64,000 bases of DNA, from NCBI GenBank assembly GCA_013400975.1, contig WBMZ01005334.1, positions 43,675 to 107,674 of the forward strand. The letters are read 5' to 3'. This document shows, in pieces, positions 62,291 to 64,000 of the stretch. The position numbers and the translations under genes were made by a program. This DNA is from Atrichornis clamosus. Its lineage: Eukaryota; Chordata; Aves; Passeriformes; Menuridae. Under the pieces are notes generated by a model. It searched no databases and was not told where the DNA came from. It worked only from the letters and a program-made list of their open reading frames with translations. The stretch's first letter is position 1. Every line of letters begins with the position of its first letter.

Positions 62291-64000
62291 ACAGCGGAGT
62301 CGGGGCGATCCTTTCTTGTGGTGCGGCTCTGGGAAGGCGGGGCTGGGGTAACAAAAAATAGCCAAAAGAAAGTGAAGGGGTCTTTGAAAAAGTATATATA
62401 TTTTTATTTTATTTTTTCCATAATTGCTTGTTCAAGTAGCAATCCCCAGGTGCAGGACACAGGCAGATGCTACGTGAGGAAGCACATGCCCTTCTCTTGC
62501 CAGAGATGGCATGCCAAGGATGCCATGCTGCACATCCATGCTTCAGCATCCAACAGGCATCCCAGTTCCCTGCCTGCCGAGGATGCTGGGGTGCAGGTAG
62601 GCACTGGTTATCCCAGGGCGGCGGTTCCCAGTTGCCTAACCATCACAGGATTTTTTTGGTGGCACATCTTTTGCATCTCCTTTTCTTTCCTACATCTTGG
62701 CGAGTATCACACCAGCAAATAATCCCTGTTATCTGCTGGTTTCTCTGGGGAGAGGAGCATCACAGAGGAGTTGTGTGCCCAAGGGCAGAGATCACACAAG
62801 CTAGTGACAGAGGAGGGATTAAAACCTCTGCTGGCAGCTCCGTGGTTTCTTCACACTGCCTTCTCTGACAAATATTTTAAAATGCTTTTTAAAAAGGAAA
62901 TACAATTCCTGCAGAATCAAGAAGAGTTTGTGTCATAAAGTTGTCTACATTTCATCAGCACGGGGCTGGCTGGTTTGAAAGGAGTCCAGGGTCACAAGTG
63001 ATGTGGAAAACCACCAGGTCAACCAGTCTATTTGGATGTATCACAGATGTACTGAGCCAGAAGCCTGCTGAGAACGAGCATGTGGGATGGAGAGGAGAAA
63101 CAGGATGACTTGCAGGGACAGGGAAGGACTGGAGCATTAGAGGGCTGCAAGGGCATTGTACAGCAGAAGCAGCAAATGATTAAAATTCAACTCCTAATGA
63201 CTCGAGCGGGAAGCCTGTCTGTTCACGCTTTCTTACGTTAAACCCCACCTTGGACAGTTGTCAGCTGCCAAGAAGGGGCAGGACATGTCACTTTTCTTGT
63301 CTAAAAGCTGCTTTGTTTCTTGTCAACTTTGACACTTTTTTGGCCGTGGAGAAGTGCTCATGGGAGCCGTGAGCTTTCAGGGGCCACACCAAACCGGCAG
63401 TGTTTGTACACGTCCATGTGCAGTGCGTAGCCCCTTCGGATAATGTCAGGGTTTCCAAAACGAAGCAAGCTACTTCAAGAGCTTTTAGAAACCTTTGGGA
63501 TTCCCCCCTGCCACACATGTCCTCGTGGACAGGCTGAGGCCACTGCTTTGGCCCTCACCCCAGGCCAAGGGCTGCAGCACTGTCACAGTGCTCAACACCA
63601 GCCGTTGCTGAAGCAGACTGGCCAGGTCCCCACACACAGTGCTTGGCCCTGCACCTCCCCTGGCCCCATGTGGTGCGTCCATGGCCATAAGACACAATTC
63701 TTTCTTCTGTTTTACGTGATGGCCAGTTCCGAAGTCTGAAGTAATCTGAGGACTGGGGTGTTTTTGCAGCCCACTGGAAGTAATAGCATGAAACAAAAGG
63801 GATCTGGCATTTGAGGCATCAGAGCCTGGTGGGATGGCTTTGCATGTTTGTATACAGCAAAGGAAGCCAAAACTGGTTGAGCCTTGTCTATGCTGCGATT
63901 TGGGAGTGACTCTTGAGCAAGTTACTAAAACAGCAGCTGGGTTTTCTTCCAGAAAGTGTTGTTTCACTCCAGAAGAGAACCTAGTGTCGTGGTTTTGCTA
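62291..64000. other. downstream intergenic DNA
   Basis: No gene, RNA gene or recognisable transposon is seen. The open frames at 62288-62868 (+) and 63485-63967 (-) overlap others, lack family features and are treated as chance. Confidence 0.7.

Noticed and set aside
62288..62868. Two overlapping + strand open frames (144 and 133 codons) downstream of MBNL2
   Set aside because: They share the same DNA in different frames and have no domain. The first starts within the MBNL2 cleavage region.
63485..63967. 160-codon minus-strand open frame at the right edge
   Set aside because: No family features, and it overlaps another open frame on the + strand. I could not link it to the gene expected next to MBNL2 in other vertebrates.
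1..64000. CRISPR arrays, operons, prokaryotic mobile elements, tRNA or rRNA genes
   Set aside because: None is seen. The sequence is vertebrate nuclear DNA, and no cloverleaf or rRNA-like stretch was recognised by eye.

Overview
The window is vertebrate nuclear DNA, most likely from a bird. It is AT-rich, has spliced genes with GT-AG introns, and carries avian-type CR1 LINE fragments, including one with the typical ATTCTGTG-type 3' end. There is no prokaryotic gene organisation. The species cannot be named from this sequence alone.

One gene is recognisable: MBNL2 (muscleblind-like splicing regulator 2), on the + strand. The window opens inside a large 5' intron (1-27901) and holds eight coding exons: 27902-28066, 31054-31254, 32434-32697, 38545-38598, 39298-39451, 42767-42802, 44217-44311 and 59353-59480. 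A 3'UTR of about 2.8 kb runs to a poly(A) signal at 62267-62272. The exon with the start codon and zinc finger 1 (about 58 codons in this family) lies upstream of the window. All eight exons have consensus splice sites and join in frame. The MBNL2 paralogue is identified by the exons at 39298 and 59353.

The 3' half of the gene is a set of alternative-splicing switches. The 54-nt exon (38545-38598) adds part of a nuclear localisation signal. The 36-nt exon is frame-neutral. The 95-nt exon changes the frame of the last exon, so the protein ends either with ILE-ILE-LEU-LYS or with a 43-residue tail ending in QTAC. Both frame-relevant cassette exons are preceded by unusually long stretches with no AG (138 and 187 nt) that are rich in YGCY, the binding motif of MBNL proteins themselves. 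About 100 nt before the terminal exon there is a 17-bp minisatellite in which 7 of 8 units carry a YGCY in the loop region of a short inverted repeat. This is the most unusual structure in the window and a candidate for autoregulation.

Region by region: 1-27901 is intron with ancient SINE/LINE fossils, simple repeats and possible conserved noncoding blocks. 27902-44311 holds seven exons with a degenerate CR1 copy at 35.0-36.9 kb. 44312-59352 is a 15-kb last intron with a CR1 3' end, small repeats, a G-quadruplex candidate, a cryptic exon candidate and a GC-rich end. 59353-62290 is the terminal exon. 62291-64000 is downstream intergenic DNA in which I recognise no gene.
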